Origin: Pyxicephalus adspersus
Taxonomy: Eukaryota > Chordata > Amphibia > Anura > Pyxicephalidae
Direction: 5' to 3'
Assembly: GCF_032062135.1 (NCBI RefSeq)
Contig: NC_092859.1
Location: 36,660,286-36,724,285, forward strand
Length of the DNA stretch: 64,000 nucleotides
Below are positions 11,872 through 24,309 of this stretch, piece after piece (within the stretch, counting starts at the first letter, position 1; every line of letters begins with the position of its first letter). The notes under the pieces were generated by a model. It did no database searches. It saw only the letters and a list, made by a program, of their open reading frames with translations, and had not been told where the DNA came from. Position numbers and translations under genes: made by a program.

Positions 11872-12892
11872 AAGAAACCACAGAGGAACTCATCTGGAGT
11901 TTACATTTAGAGAAATTCACCTCTCACATTTGGGAAGAACTCCTTTCTCTCGCTCTGAACGAGAGCACCTTTTAACTCAGGCCTCTGTAAAGAGGAACCA
12001 TAGAACTGCAGATTTAGACAATGGCAAACACAAAGAAAGACTTTGCGATCACAAGAATTGTTTGTCAATCAGATCATTATCATGGATCCCTGGACTGCCT
12101 AAATGTGTCATGGGATAAGATCCTCGCCTCGAAGAACGAGAAGACCCTCAGACACCAACATTACCATTACCATGGGACTGAAACAATGTCCTTGGCTAGA
12201 TATGCACCAAGAGCTTTTAGATATTCAATCTTCTAAAATGATACTTCACCAACCATCTTTATGGAACACTGAAGATCATTTTATAGTTATGAAGAGAAGT
12301 CCACTTTTTTGCTATGTGTTTTGTAATTATTTTGAAATGCCATAAGAGAAAGATGATTGACATAGTGTTTTTTGCTTTAGGCCTGGTTATCCTCAGTTTG
12401 GAATAATTTTAGGATCTTAAAATGAAAAAGTTAGGAGCAAAGTGTGGGTACCAAGACATGGTCTACTATTTGAATCAATTTTGAGCATGAATTATTTTAC
12501 TTTTGTTTTTGGAACTCTGTAACAGTCTATTAAGTACCCTACTCCCTTATCAATATTTACCTAACTCTCAAAGTTGTCTCAGAGTTGGCTTAAAAAGTTG
12601 TTAAAGAAGCTGTAACCGGGTCAGTTGTCCAAACTAAATTATAGTCTTTTAAAACTGTGTGCCCTTGGATGTAACCTAAAAAACGTTTTTATGGTTATCT
12701 GGATCAGACATTTTGTTTTTAAGATGAAAAATATTTCCCTAGCAATCTAGCCAGGTGCAAAGCTAACCTTCAGCCTAATCACGGTCCTTTAGCATCTACA
12801 TATTTCATATTTAAGTGCAATTCACTAAAGAACATTAGCTGTTTTTTTTATTTTATTTTGTCAAACACATTCACAGCTACTGAGCTTTGGTA

Positions 12893-12898
12893 AATAAA
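12893..12898 (+). promoter_or_regulatory. EBF1: Candidate proximal poly(A) signal AATAAA
   Basis: Canonical hexamer about 1 kb after the EBF1 stop codon, followed by GCACAAATTG. Confidence 0.4.
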
Positions 12899-13738
12899 GC
12901 ACAAATTGTCAAATCTAAGAGTTGCGTGGGCCAGAAATGAGCATTTTAATCCCCTCTCTGTTGAATGACCCAAACTGCATCACAGATAGGAGAGCGATAT
13001 TTAATTTTCCATATCCTTTTTTTCGGTGTTGTGGTCTGTATCTAGTTATAAATAATGTAGAATATTTTATGAATTTGTAATTTTGCATTTTTTTTTTCTT
13101 TGTTGTGTTTTTTTTATTTTTTACTCAGTTGATATATATTTTTTTTTTGCCAAAGTCCTATTTATATGGGAAAATCCTCTTTCTAAGTGTTGTGTCTACC
13201 AACAATTACAAAAAAACAAAACAAAGCTGCACTTCACACAATGGAAAAGGGTGTTTTTGTTTTAAAAGATGAAGAAACCTCTTTTGTTTTTAGTTTAATA
13301 TTTGTAAGGGGAATTTGTAAAATATCCATATAAATAATGTATTTATCTCTGAAATTTGTACAGCCCTCAACCCATTTTATTTTATTGTGTATGTTACAAT
13401 GTGAAATGTGCAAACTTTTTCTTTCTATTTGTTATGCTTAATGAACACATTTTTTTTTTCCTTTTGCTTTTTTTAATGTAAGTTTTTTCACCTTATGTTG
13501 AAACAAATTTTAATTTCTTTATCGACACCTGAATTGTTTTTTTATTGTTGATATTTTTATACATTGGGACTTCCTTTGCTCTATTAAGTGTTTATGCTGA
13601 TGAAAGAATGTATTGTCTGAATGAATATATCTGTAATTTTTGTGCTGTAGCTTTAAAGGTGCATTCAGGTTTACACAGCAAATTTTTACTTTGAGAAAGT
13701 CGGATGAAAATCTGAGATCTTACCTAATCAGGTCCCAT

Positions 13739-13744
13739 AATAAA
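13739..13744 (+). promoter_or_regulatory. EBF1: Candidate distal poly(A) signal AATAAA
   Basis: Canonical hexamer after the long T-rich stretch of the UTR, in CCATAATAAAAGAG. Confidence 0.35.
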
Positions 13745-13745
13745 A

Positions 13746-16700
13746 GAGAACTAAAAGTATTGTATGTAAAAAAAAAAACTGATATTGCAGCTAACACGAT
13801 GTATGTACCATACAACATTACTGCTATCAGTATAGCAATTAGGATATTTTTAACTTTATTTGAATACAAAACCAGAGTTAATGCAAATGCCTTTAGTTCT
13901 GCAAACCCATTTTAAAGTTCCCAAATGTTAATAATGCTTTTCTATATGGGGTTACTGATTTTTTAATGTTCTCCAGACTGATAAGCATTACTCTGTCTAG
14001 CATATCTAGGCTTCTGGAGATGCTCCAATGCAGGCACAGCCATAGGCTTATGTTGATGTCATCTTACGTTGGAAAAATCACACGGGATAGACATTATTGG
14101 GCTGCACTTGGAAGCTTTGTGCAGGAATTACTGCCTGGGCTGTACAGCAAGGACAATAGGCATGATGAAAGATCTCAGTCATAAATCGTCCTAAAGCTTA
14201 TTTTTTAATGATCAAGTAGAAGCAGTTACTTGCACAACAATCACACTGGGTTTTCCCCACACTGATTATTAATAAACAATAATCATGTATCTGGCATACG
14301 AATTCAAATGAACACAAAGCAATGAGCAATTTACATAGCAATAGACCATACTGCATGGATAAATTACCACTCTGCTGTGGCCATACAACAGGAAAGGCCT
14401 GAGAATATGCAGACGTTGTCATAATCAAGATGGTAGCACAGGTTGAAAGAGTGCTCCATGTGCACCAATAACTTTTTGTGTCTGGACCTAGGAGTACATT
14501 TTTGGCATTGTGGTATATTTGCAGGCTATCGCCAGCACACTTTTTTTAGTTGTCTGGGAACTAATGACTTCATCAGCTAAATTAAAGCAGAGCTTCCAAG
14601 AAGTAAAAAAATATACTTTGAGACATAAATGACATTCTCACATAACTGTCTACTGTGCTGGAAAAAAGATTTTGTTGCCCAAGTTGCATGCTGCTCATTA
14701 TACTTCTGCATAGCTCTGTGCCAATCTGTAAAGACAGCCCAGAGTTCTTACTGCATTGTGTAAATTCTGTGGCTCCTCGGTGCTGACTGTTCTGATCTAT
14801 ATGTCCTAATTAATCCTGGGACTTGTGAGGCTCTAACGAAAAGAGGAACAAGAAAATATCAGTGACTATCTGCCCCTTGCAGCATTTATAGTTCCAGGGC
14901 AGTAAAATATAACTCTGAAGCCAACAGCGGCACTAGAAACACCTATATGCAATCATTCTAATGTTAAAGTAAAAATACTTGTTTTTAAAGGTAATGTAAT
15001 GCCATGTCTGTTTTACCAAAAATTTCGGCTCAGCTATTCAAACCACATGGATTGCATGTGGATAATTTGTGCGACTTTCTACTTTTCATAGTGTATTTCC
15101 TGTTAGGTCTATAGAACATACCTTGAGGTGTTTAATGTGGCCTTTAGAGTTTAGTAGGTAGAACTAGCTCAATGCTGATGTGTGTAGACTGAATGCACCT
15201 GAGTTACAATGAATTAGAGACTCTGATGGACTGAATGTTTTCTTTCCTTTCTTCTGTCATATGCATGTCCATAGAATGTGGGAAAAGGGAATTTTATACA
15301 ATGGGTGAACATACTTTCGTTCTGAAGTCTTCTCGAGCATTTTACTTGCGTTCTTCACATGAATAGAAACCAGCAGTTTGAATGCCTTAATGCCTGTCAT
15401 AACCATTCAACGTATATACTACCCACTGCCCATCCACCACCATCAGAGAAAACAAACTAATGGAGAAGCACAAGACAAACTTGTTTTCATACTTTGAAAT
15501 AATTATATTTTTTTTAGATATTGAATATGTGGGGTGGGAGCTAAGGCCTCAGGCTTGTGTTTTTTTTTCCTCTGAAGGTAGAATACAGGCAGATAAGGAT
15601 CCATTTCATTGGTAAAACAAATCAAAAATGATATGTCATTGCTATGCCTGTAATCCAAAAGCCTCTTCTAAAATAAAAGGCTACTACAGAAGCCATATTG
15701 TCCTTCTTGGCCAGAGAGTAGCATGCATTCTACAGCAAATCTTTGCTAAACACTGTTACTGAAATGATTTACAAAAACAACGTCCAACACTCTGACAGCT
15801 AACTATTGTCTTATTTTTATTTTCATCTCCCAAAAAGGTCTACATGCTGAAACAGCCTGGAGAAAAATGAACCTTAGTGACCACTGAGAAGTGTCTCAAG
15901 AAGAACTGTTTGTAACCCCCCATAAATATGTACCTTATGGTCGTATATTTTAAGAGTGAGATTATCTGCCTTACCAGCCATAAGGCAACTAGCTCTGACA
16001 TGAGGAATAAAACTCCTGCTTCTCCAACAAGATGATTGTCTCTACAGTACAGAGAAAGATATAGTTAGTCAATTATATAGAAAAGATCAGCTGCAGGCAT
16101 CCAATTGCCAGTACCGGTGACTAGTTCTTTGCTTCTTGCTGGCATTTTTGGCCAGAGATTGTACTTTTCTTTTCAAATCTAAACTGGAAACCACAGATGA
16201 GTTGCTAGTGGTAACACAGACAGTTCACCTTTCAGACATTCTGGTCAATGAAGTTCATGCTGCTCATGGATGTGTTTCAGCATGCCTTTGCTTGAATTCA
16301 TTATTCATTATATATTAATATATTTGGACAAGTTTTGTTAAACATCTGTAAACGTATTTATTCCACTTACCAAATAATCAGTGTTTCCCTTCCCCTGTCT
16401 TTAAGAACAATAAAGCTGCTCCAGGACAGGGCATCCTTTTCCAGGTGTCGGTCCCATATTATGTGATATTGGAATCTGACACCAAGTAAGCTGATGATAC
16501 CAGCCTTGGATCCAATAAGTACCTTCCATGCAGTAGTTTGGTAGATCAAGGCATGACAGTGAGAACAAGTCATGGCACTGAAAATTCCTTATACAGTATA
16601 TCCTTATCCTTACTAAACCAATAATGACTTCATGGAGTAGGGTTCTCTGACAAGTTGAATTAGGTATATCAAAAATATTATCATAGAAATAAATGGGTTC

Positions 16701-18700
16701 TTGCCACAAGGACAATATTACTCAATGGTTGGTCCATCCAACTTTGAGTTTTAATATGATACTTGTGCTTGGGTGTATCATCCCGTGCCTTGTTATTTTC
16801 ATGAACTCCAATAATACCAAAATCTCATGTCACAAACATGGCCTCAGTGTTTTAACAAAACTTATTTAACCAAGTGGTATAGACAAACCACCAAAATATT
16901 TCCGACCTGATAATTTATGCCACAATATAGGGCTTAATTGCACCCACTCTATGATCATTCTGTGTTACAGGTCAAAACAGAAGGATTTTGGATGGGTTTT
17001 TTCAAAACTTGTCCTACACTTTGGACTGTGAAAGGAATACAGTAAGAGACTTAACCAACCCTTTAGTTTGGCCAGCACAAAAAGGCTTTAAAATGGTGTT
17101 GTCTTTGAGCCAAATATCTGGCTAAAGCTTTGAGCAGGTAACATAGGAATCAGTTATTACCATCCTAAAAGACAGAGTTGAAAAACCTGAGATCTTGTCA
17201 TTGGAGTTCCATGTACAAACTCCCTAAAAAAAAAAACTGCAGTTCTGTTTTAACTAACCCATGGAAATCATTGGGTTCTAAAGATAAAAGGTAACTTTTA
17301 ACATTGATTTACACATTGTAGGGGGAATAGAGAACATGCTAATTTACAACTCCAATTGATTAGATCGGAAACCTGGGTGTTTTCAGACACTTATAAAACC
17401 ATGGCTGCGCATGTGATTTTTTGAAACACATCTTTAACGAATGTAAATAAACTCAGGATTATTTAATTTTTTTGCACAGGGATGTTGGCATAGAAGCATG
17501 ACACCCTATTTAGTGTGTTGCAAACTATAATCTACATCATTTAGGTTTTTTTTTTAAATTTGGGCCTAGCTCTCATAACATGGATTTTGAGTTCCAGATC
17601 ATCTTCCGTGACAGCCATCAAATAGAACAGAAAGTAAACAGAGGTAGTTACGTTTTATCCTTCATATGGATCTCACCTTTTAAATAGGAGCACTGTACAG
17701 TTCTGATGAAAAAAAGAATCTCTAATTTTTTTGCTAAAAAAATAACAAGGTGTAAAAAACTGACTTTCACAATGTTTAATTAAAGTTTATTTCTGTCTGT
17801 GTATTTCACCTTCCACTCTTTTTGTTAATAAAGCTTTCCTACTCAAGCTATGTCTACCAGCCATGTGAAAATATGTGCTGGTCCTTACAAGGAGGTTCCT
17901 AGTAAGAAGAAACTCCTTTTGTCAGGCATGTTTCTGATAACCATACAACTCTTGAAAATGAACATTTCAATGAACCTGTAATTTAATATACTTTTTTCTT
18001 TTAAATAAACTGATTTGTCTAAATGGTTGTGTTATCCTGGACCATCTGAATATTCTGTGTTGAAGATGCTACCTGTGGTATTAGAAGAGGGGCTGCAAAG
18101 AACATCTAGAAAGTATTATGGGATCATCTTGTTATCTCAAGCTCTCAGATAAAGCAAAAGGTGGTAAAGGACAGAACAATTTGTAAAGCAACTAAAATTT
18201 GATACATAAATGGTCAGGGTTCTGAAACTGTTTATAAATGCAGATCCCCAATGGATTGCCTGATATGCCCTCATAACCCCTTGACTCTGACTGTCAAAAT
18301 ATCATCTTCACCATAAGTCCTTTAAGGTACCTGTATGGACTCCAAGCTTGTTTTTTCTTTACAGAAAGACCAGCTAAAGAAAAATGACAAGAAGTCAATT
18401 AAATTTTATAGGAAAATAAATTACTAATATAGAAGCTAGCTACAAATGGAGATATTAGCTAGCTACAAGCTGAGCTAGATATGAGCTAGCTGGAAGTGAG
18501 ATGTATCTGTTGTTTGTTGTTCTGTTGTTGTTTTGTGCAATCTAAACATGGAATTAAGGTACAAATACTTCCATGATATGTATTCCTCATCACATGTAAC
18601 ACATCAAGTGTATTTCCCCACTGATATTTGGAACAATTATGCAGAAACTCCTATTTTACAGATATCCAGTAAGTAGTTGTAACAGAACCTCCAGCCAACA
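13746..18700. other. Intergenic DNA, no gene recognised
   Basis: AT-rich sequence with scattered short ORFs only. Two overlapping antisense ORFs at 16367-16715 gave no recognisable protein motif. A small cluster of AGCTAGCT repeats lies at 18433-18510. This may include distal EBF1 3' UTR at its left end. Consistent with the gene desert downstream of EBF1 in other vertebrates. Confidence 0.6.
18433..18510. repeat. Local AGCTAGCT-containing repeat cluster
   Basis: The motif AGCTAGCTACAA occurs twice and further AGCTAG copies follow within 80 bases. This is a short, irregular direct repeat with palindromic cores. Confidence 0.6.
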
Positions 18701-18719
18701 TCATGACAACAAAGACTGT

Positions 18720-19690
18720 TGATCCAGGAAACATCAGATTGCCTCACGGGATCAGGAAAAAGTTGTTGGAGCAAATTGAATCAGTGTTTTTTTTACTTCC
18801 TCTGGATCAGCTATGTCTATAGGGTTTTTATCTGGGATATGTTTATTTCCCTAGTGGTTGAACGTAATGGACTTCCCTGGATCAACTGTCTCGGGTATCT
18901 TTACTTTAAAACCTTAATACCCTGTTATATTCTATGCTTCTAGAAAACCATCCAGCTTTTTCTTAAAGCAATCCATAGTAGTTGCTGAAACTACTTTCTG
19001 AGGGAGCCGATTCTACATTTTCACAGACCTTACAGTATCCCTTCCTTATCCGGAGCTTAAACTTCTTTTCCTCCAGATGCAAAGAGTGCCTTTTTGTTCT
19101 TTGTAATGATCTCAAAGTGAATAACGGGGAAGAGAGTTCTCTATATGGACCGTTTATATATTTATACAGGGTGATCATATCCCCCTTTAATGTCTCTTCT
19201 CAAGGGAGAATAGATTTAGTTCAGCTAATCTCTCCTCATAGCTGAGCGCCTCCATTCCTTTTATTAATTTAGTTGCCCTTCCCTGCACTCTCTCCGATTC
19301 CACAATGTCCTTTTTGTGAACTGGTGCCCAAAATTGGACTGCATATTCCAGATGTGGTCTGACCAATGCTTTGTACAGGGGCAGGATTATGTCTCCATCT
19401 CTGCAGTCTATTCCTCTTTTAATACAAGAAAGTACTTTGCCAGCTTTAGATATTGCAGCTTGGCATTGCATGCTGTTATTAAGTCTATGATCTACCAGAA
19501 CCCCCCAATCCTTTTCCATTTCTGACTCCCCCAAATGTATTCCCCCTAGACAGTATGAAGCATGCATGTTGTTAGCTCCCAAGTGCATAACTCTACATTT
19601 ATCTATAATAAATGTAATCTGCCACTTGGCTGCCCAATCAAACAGTACACCCAGGTCTGCTTGTACATTATAAACATCCTGTATTGACCT
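18720..19690 (-). mobile_element. CR1-like LINE, 5'-truncated 3' part
   Basis: On the - strand the end of a non-LTR reverse transcriptase ORF runs from about 19690 to 18950. A 3' UTR follows, down to about 18720. That UTR contains CTAGGGAAATAAACATATCC, which recurs on the + strand at 25094 and, diverged, at 52877, so three copies of one tail family are present. The coding part matches the C-terminal region of CR1-clade LINEs. The element is truncated upstream of about 19690. Confidence 0.85.
18950..19640 (-). pseudogene. CR1-like reverse transcriptase, C-terminal fragment
   Basis: Readable blocks on the - strand, in order, are CRVMHLG, EKDWGVLVDHRL, LSCIKRGI, ILPLYKALVRPHLEY, QFWAPVHKKDI, ERVQGRATKLIKGME, LSYEERL and LFSLEKR. 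After a frame change near 19190 the reading continues with ITLYKYINGPY and YCKVCENVESAPSES. These are the conserved blocks of the RT thumb and C-terminus in CR1 elements. The catalytic YADD part is absent because of 5' truncation. The copy is dead. Confidence 0.85.
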
Positions 19691-21759
19691 AATTTTATTA
19701 CATAGATATTGGTATCTAAGTTGAAAAAAAATCTCTGGTCACTATAAATGTATGATCCCTGGTTGAGAGGGTCTGATAATTTATTAATTGGTGTAAAGTT
19801 GCTATAGAAAAGCTTGAATATATAGCGCAATCTTTGTAGAGATGCAAACCTACCAGTTGTTCACATGGAAAGAGGATGCATCTGTGCATGGAGGAACTAT
19901 AAGGGTCCCCTGCAAAGGGTATACAGAAGTTTATGATATCATCAGAGGAACAATGAACAAAGGAATGACATCAGTGTCCAGTAAATGTCCCATCTGTTCA
20001 TTTTCCTCCTGGGTTAGATATACATTATTTATGAGTTGATACCTATAATTTGCACTTTTACTTGAGATTACCCATGCCAACAGCCAGATATGAACAAAAT
20101 ACCTTACAATACATTTTATATAAATCAGTGTCACTGTCCTTCTAGAGCAGCCAATGACAAGTGTGAGTGAACTAGCATTGTGAATGTTTCTGGAATGTCA
20201 GAGAACATTAATACGTACTGTCTGTGTAGCTGCTCTGCAAAGTCAGGCTTCTTCCTATGAAGTTCTTCCTGTCTTTGTACTGAATATCACTACACATTCA
20301 AAATGTGTGTGTGTAGATTAAAAATTTGCATTGCCTGTACAAGACAGTCTAAAATAAATGAGCAGCAAGTTGGACCTCTAAAATGACCCCACCAGGTGGG
20401 AGAATCCAGAAACTTAAAGTGTATGCATAGACAAAATGTTGATATATTATGGAGAGATCAAGACAGCTGTCAGGTTTTATTCCTTTATGTGTTCCTGCGC
20501 TTGTCACAAAAAGTGATAGGAAATCCTAAACTCTACCATTGGCACCGGAACATAAGATAAAGATAATGTAAGGCCGTGGTGCTGCACCAGTACCCACCAG
20601 ACGCCAGTCCCCCAATCTAACGCCACAGTCTTCACCTATAGCAAGCCTCTGCTCAGCCTCGGGGGACTGGTTGTGTCTCCCAGCACATGGTTTCTGTGCG
20701 CATGGAATGGCGCCTGGGGAAGGACTGGCACTAATTTCTAGATCTCCTCTGCTACTGAAAGCATCACCGTGAACGCTCTACTGCACTGGAACACCACCCA
20801 GGATTATTGTCCAGAAGCGTGTCTCCTAACAGATAAATCCTTTTTTTGGGACACCTGACTGTTACTAAGAAAATTTCCCCTTACTTTTTTTCCCCTTCAC
20901 ACAAACCAAAACCTGTGTACATTCATTTGAAATGCATGTCACCAGATTCCATCTTAGCCTAGAAGTTACAGGTAGATGACAATTTGGAGGCTATGTTTTA
21001 CCTACTTTGTCTTTTTCTGAATGCTGCATGTCTTGATACATTTTCATTGCAGGCAAAACAGGTGAGCTGTGCTGTGTTCAAATGAAAAAGCCAGAGTTTG
21101 ACAGCACACAAGCAATCTGATAATAAAATCGTAATTAGTGATCAGTTACTATTCATACTGTGTAGTTCTTTGTAGTACAAATTAATTGCACAAATGTAAA
21201 GCATTATGCAATAATTACCGATTACCAAATGCTACCATATGAGCAATTTCTTCCCAATGTGTAGTGATCATTCACTGATTGCTAGTGATTAATCACAGAC
21301 AATTTTAGTATAGCAGTGATATTGTGTTACTAAAAATCATTTGTGTGCACCTAGCCTAAGAGATTCATCGTATAACTTGACCCCCTGGCAGGTCACTGCT
21401 CCACCTGTGTGATTCGCTCCATCCCATGGACTGCAGTGTTTTCCCCACCCCCATCTCTTCCCTATAATTTTGTTTGGAGCACCAAAACCAGCATGTGAGC
21501 CCAATGACTGACAGATGTATGGAACTGTAATACCAGTGTAAATACAAGCTCAGTAAAATGCATATCTCTAGCAATATAATCATTCTTAGAATTTTACTGA
21601 GTGTGCTTTGATTTTTTTGCCTCTACAACCCTTTTTGCAACTTTAAACCCCAGTGTGCTTTAAGCTTGGCCTCCGTGTAATGAAGACGTGCAGAGGGAAC
21701 TGTACTTTGCTGGTGTGGTCTTGATGGAAAGGTGATAGGAGATCTCCTCCTGGACCTGA
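19691..21759. other. Intergenic DNA, no gene recognised
   Basis: No coding signal. Near 21250-21360 a CACTGATTGC-rich stretch ends TGTGTGCACCTAGCCTAAG. That resembles the right terminus of the MITE at 10704-11037 and may be a decayed relative. A GC-richer block at 20570-20820 was not identified. Confidence 0.5.
21666..21745. repeat. Dispersed duplicate, copy 1
   Basis: A segment reading GTGTAATGAAGACGTGCAGA, then GGGAACTGTACTTTGCTGGT and GTGGTCTTGATGG, recurs with few changes at 25963-26028, in the same orientation. The second copy runs straight into the minisatellite at 26030. Confidence 0.85.
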
Positions 21760-22010
21760 CCCATCAAGAATCTATTTCCTTTATTATACGGCCCCTAGAA
21801 TTTTCCCGCAGCTAATAGCAAAGCCTCTGCCCCCTTGTTAACTTCTGATACCGCCATATCAAACGTCCGGATTTTCTTTTTATCTCCAGAATCTTCTGAG
21901 ATGCAAAAAAACTGAGAGGCGTAAGTCAGGCAAACAAGTGGATTTAAAGGGCTTTGAGAGCTAATATCTAAAGCTTGCAGATTCTTTTTCTTCCCAGTAC
22001 AGCGGCTTTA
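21760..22010. other. Candidate conserved non-coding element
   Basis: High-complexity block between repeats, with features often seen in conserved enhancers: TTATTATACGGCCCC, GCAGCTAATAGCAAAGCC, CCGCCATATCAAACG and a ATTTAAAGGGCTTTGAG segment. It has no ORF or repeat signature. Inference from composition only. Confidence 0.35.
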
Positions 22011-22713
22011 AGCTGTCTCCAGCCTGAACCCCAAAGACCTGTGAATAATTAATTTATCATTTAGAAATGTGGAGGGTTTGATGCTGTCAGAGGAGTGATT
22101 CTTTTATCTTTTGCTATCTTCATCTCAAGGTCTGGAGCGATGGAGGCCGGAGATGATTTGCACAAAGCAAGCAGCATGATTAAGTATATATTATATATAA
22201 TGGAGGCTGGGGGAAAGCAGCATTCCATCATATGAACGCTGACATGAATGTGACATATGTCATCTCAGGGTTTAGTAGAAAATTACCTGGTAGTATGTAT
22301 GTTAACATATTGCAGGGGGACTGTTAGCAACATTAGGCCGAGCAGTGAATGCGCCATTACTCAAGCATAGCTCCCAATTGTCCCTCTTTTGGAAACTTTT
22401 CTCCTTCCTTCTCCTTGGTTGTCACTTTTTATCTGTGGTTTAGGCCTAAAATAAAATTGTACAATTCATGTGCAGGTGGGTTTTTATTTGGGGCACCATT
22501 AGAAAGATTTCTCCTTACTTCCTCTCCTGATGACAATGATTTTATCAGGCAGAAAGTGAGGGGAACTCTGCATCAGCAACACAGCCAGGAGTAACTGGAA
22601 CAGGAAATGAGGGAAAGTCTTCAAATGGCAACATTGACATGTGTTGTAGTGATAACTAAGAGGGGTATCCTCTTGCTTACCTATTGAGTGGCTTTAACCA
22701 CCCGGGCGGTTAG

Positions 22714-22774
22714 CCCGACCTTGGTTCAGGGTAAGTAAACTTGCTACTATCATTTACCCTGAACCAAAGTCGGG
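22714..22774. repeat. Subterminal hairpin, 21-bp arms
   Basis: Arms at 22714-22734 and 22754-22774 pair at 20 of 21 positions around a 19-base loop. A second imperfect hairpin, with arms starting GCAATCCGATTG, follows at 22805-22848. Both lie just inside the left end of the TTAA-flanked element and could be transposase-recognition structures. Confidence 0.9.
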
Positions 22775-22976
22775 GTAGCTAAAAGTATAAACAAGCATTA
22801 TATTGCAATCCGATTGCAATACAACATTGTATGACAATCGGATTACAACTGAAAAAAAATACTTACCTTGTCTCCTCAGCTCCTCCGGAGACGTCTTCTG
22901 TCTTCTTTCTTCATCCGGCGAGTGCAGTTACGATGTACGGGGTTTCCCGGTGACGTCGCTGCATGTGTCAGTGCGG

Positions 22977-23060
22977 GCGGGAGGCGGGACGGGAAATTCA
23001 AAAAACTTTGCATTGAACTCAATACAAAAAAGCTGTATTGAGTCCAATACAAAGAAATCT
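22977..23060. repeat. Internal duplicated block, copy 1
   Basis: The block containing CGGGAAATTCAAA, TCAATACAAA, CTGTAT and CCAATACAAA is repeated, diverged, at 23858-23935 in the same orientation. Both copies follow a GC-rich segment, so the element carries a partial tandem duplication. Confidence 0.7.
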
Positions 23061-23089
23061 TTATATAATATATAAATAATTGTATTATA

Positions 23090-23633
23090 TACCGTATTTT
23101 TCGCCGTATAAGACGCTCCGGAATATAGGACGCACCCAATTTTAAAGGAAGAAAATCTAGAAAAAAAGATTCTGAAAGATTATTCCCCTTCTTCTCACTC
23201 ATGTGCCATTCATACCAGTATTCCCCTTCTGATCACTCATGTGCCATTCAAATTCCCTTTCTGATCACTCTGTGCCATTCAAATTCCCCTTCTGATCACT
23301 CTGCCATTCAAATTCCCCTTCTGATCACTCTGCCATTCAAATTCCCCTTCTGATCACTCTGTGCCGTTCTTACCTTTTTTTCCACTGTACGGCAGTTAGG
23401 GCAGGGATCAGCAGGGGGCGCTGTGCCGGCTTCTTTCACTCTGCACTGCAGCCAGGAGGAGACACACGCTGCAGCCAGAGAGGACAGGAGACACACGCAG
23501 GATCGGGTATCGGGTATCGGGTGAGTATATTATTTTAATTATTTTATAACACATTTGTCGTATAAGACGCACCAATTTTTGCCCCCCAGTTTTGGGGAAG
23601 AAAATGTGCTTCTTATACGGCAAAAAATACGGT
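23090..23633. mobile_element. Nested MITE with long inverted ends
   Basis: The left end reads ACCGTATTTTTCGCCGTATA then AGACGC. The right end, on the opposite strand, reads ACCGTATTTTTTGCCGTATA then AGAAGC. Flanks are TATA-rich, consistent with a TA-type target. A second copy of CGTATAAGACGCACC occurs inward from the right end (23559-23573). The interior holds a six-unit minisatellite (23181-23370). No ORF is convincing. Superfamily not assigned. Confidence 0.8.
23181..23370. repeat. Minisatellite, about 6 units of 29-38 bp
   Basis: Units begin ATTCCCCTTCTGATCACTC and end GCCATTCAA. The two central units are 29 bases and nearly identical, and the outer ones are longer and diverged. It lies entirely within the nested MITE. 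Confidence 0.95.
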
Positions 23634-23857
23634 ATATATCATATAAGCTACTGTACAATTACATTACATTATACACTATTTTTTTTTTAAAGATTTTTTT
23701 TTTTTATGTTTTATAAAAAAAAAAATTATTAAATTTATAAAATTTAACACTTTTTGCATGGAAGTACGGAAGTTCGGAAAGAATTAGAGCACCCGGCGTT
23801 CGCGACGCTCGGCGATTCCTGATGATGTTAGTGCATGCGCCCGTCGATGGGGGTCGT

Positions 23858-23935
23858 AGCGGGAAATTCAAATATTTTGTATAGGATTCAATACAAAGTC
23901 CTGTATCCAATCCAATACAAAAAAATACAAAATAA
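23858..23935. repeat. Internal duplicated block, copy 2
   Basis: The diverged second copy of the block at 22977-23060, again starting CGGGAAATTCAAA and including TTCAATACAAAG and CCAATCCAATACAAA. Confidence 0.7.
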
Positions 23936-24309
23936 ATTTATGTAGTTTTGTCTATAGGTATGTGACGTTGGACGTGGTTTTAAAATTTACCACACTAGGG
24001 AGGTGTTTTAGAAAAATATATTACTATACACTATACCGAATTATTGCATTTTCAGTATTTTTGATTTATTTATGTATTCTTGTTTAGGCTGATTTTTGTG
24101 TTTTTTATTTAATTTTATTAAAAGTAATTTTTTTTTTTTACATGATTGTGTTTCAAACTTTTTTTATATTCATGGTTCATGATCTACTAAACCCTTGTTC
24201 GGACATATTTCTGTAAGTTACAGGTCTACAATTTAAAAAAAAAATTCATGAAAAACAGTGTACCGCTTTTGGTACAGAAATCCATGACAGGTGTAAAGGG
24301 AGATATTAA

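Larger units (their letters stand above)
11872..13745 (+). other. EBF1: EBF1 3' untranslated region (end uncertain)
   Basis: The sequence directly after the stop codon is moderately complex for about 1 kb, then becomes very T-rich (13080-13560), typical of long UTRs of developmental regulators. Several overlapping short ORFs at 11855-12345 are UTR shadows. Candidate poly(A) signals are at 12893 and 13739, and a further AATAAA lies near 14268. Which one ends the transcript cannot be decided from sequence alone. Confidence 0.6.

Noticed and set aside
11855..12345. Overlapping ORFs just after the EBF1 stop
   Set aside because: They lie in the 3' UTR, overlap each other in three frames and show no protein signature.
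16367..16715. Antisense ORFs of 68 and 104 residues
   Set aside because: No known motif and no intact neighbouring frame; could be an old repeat but cannot be supported.
23181..23370. CRISPR-like array
   Set aside because: Units are contiguous without unique spacers and lie in a eukaryotic MITE; this is a minisatellite.
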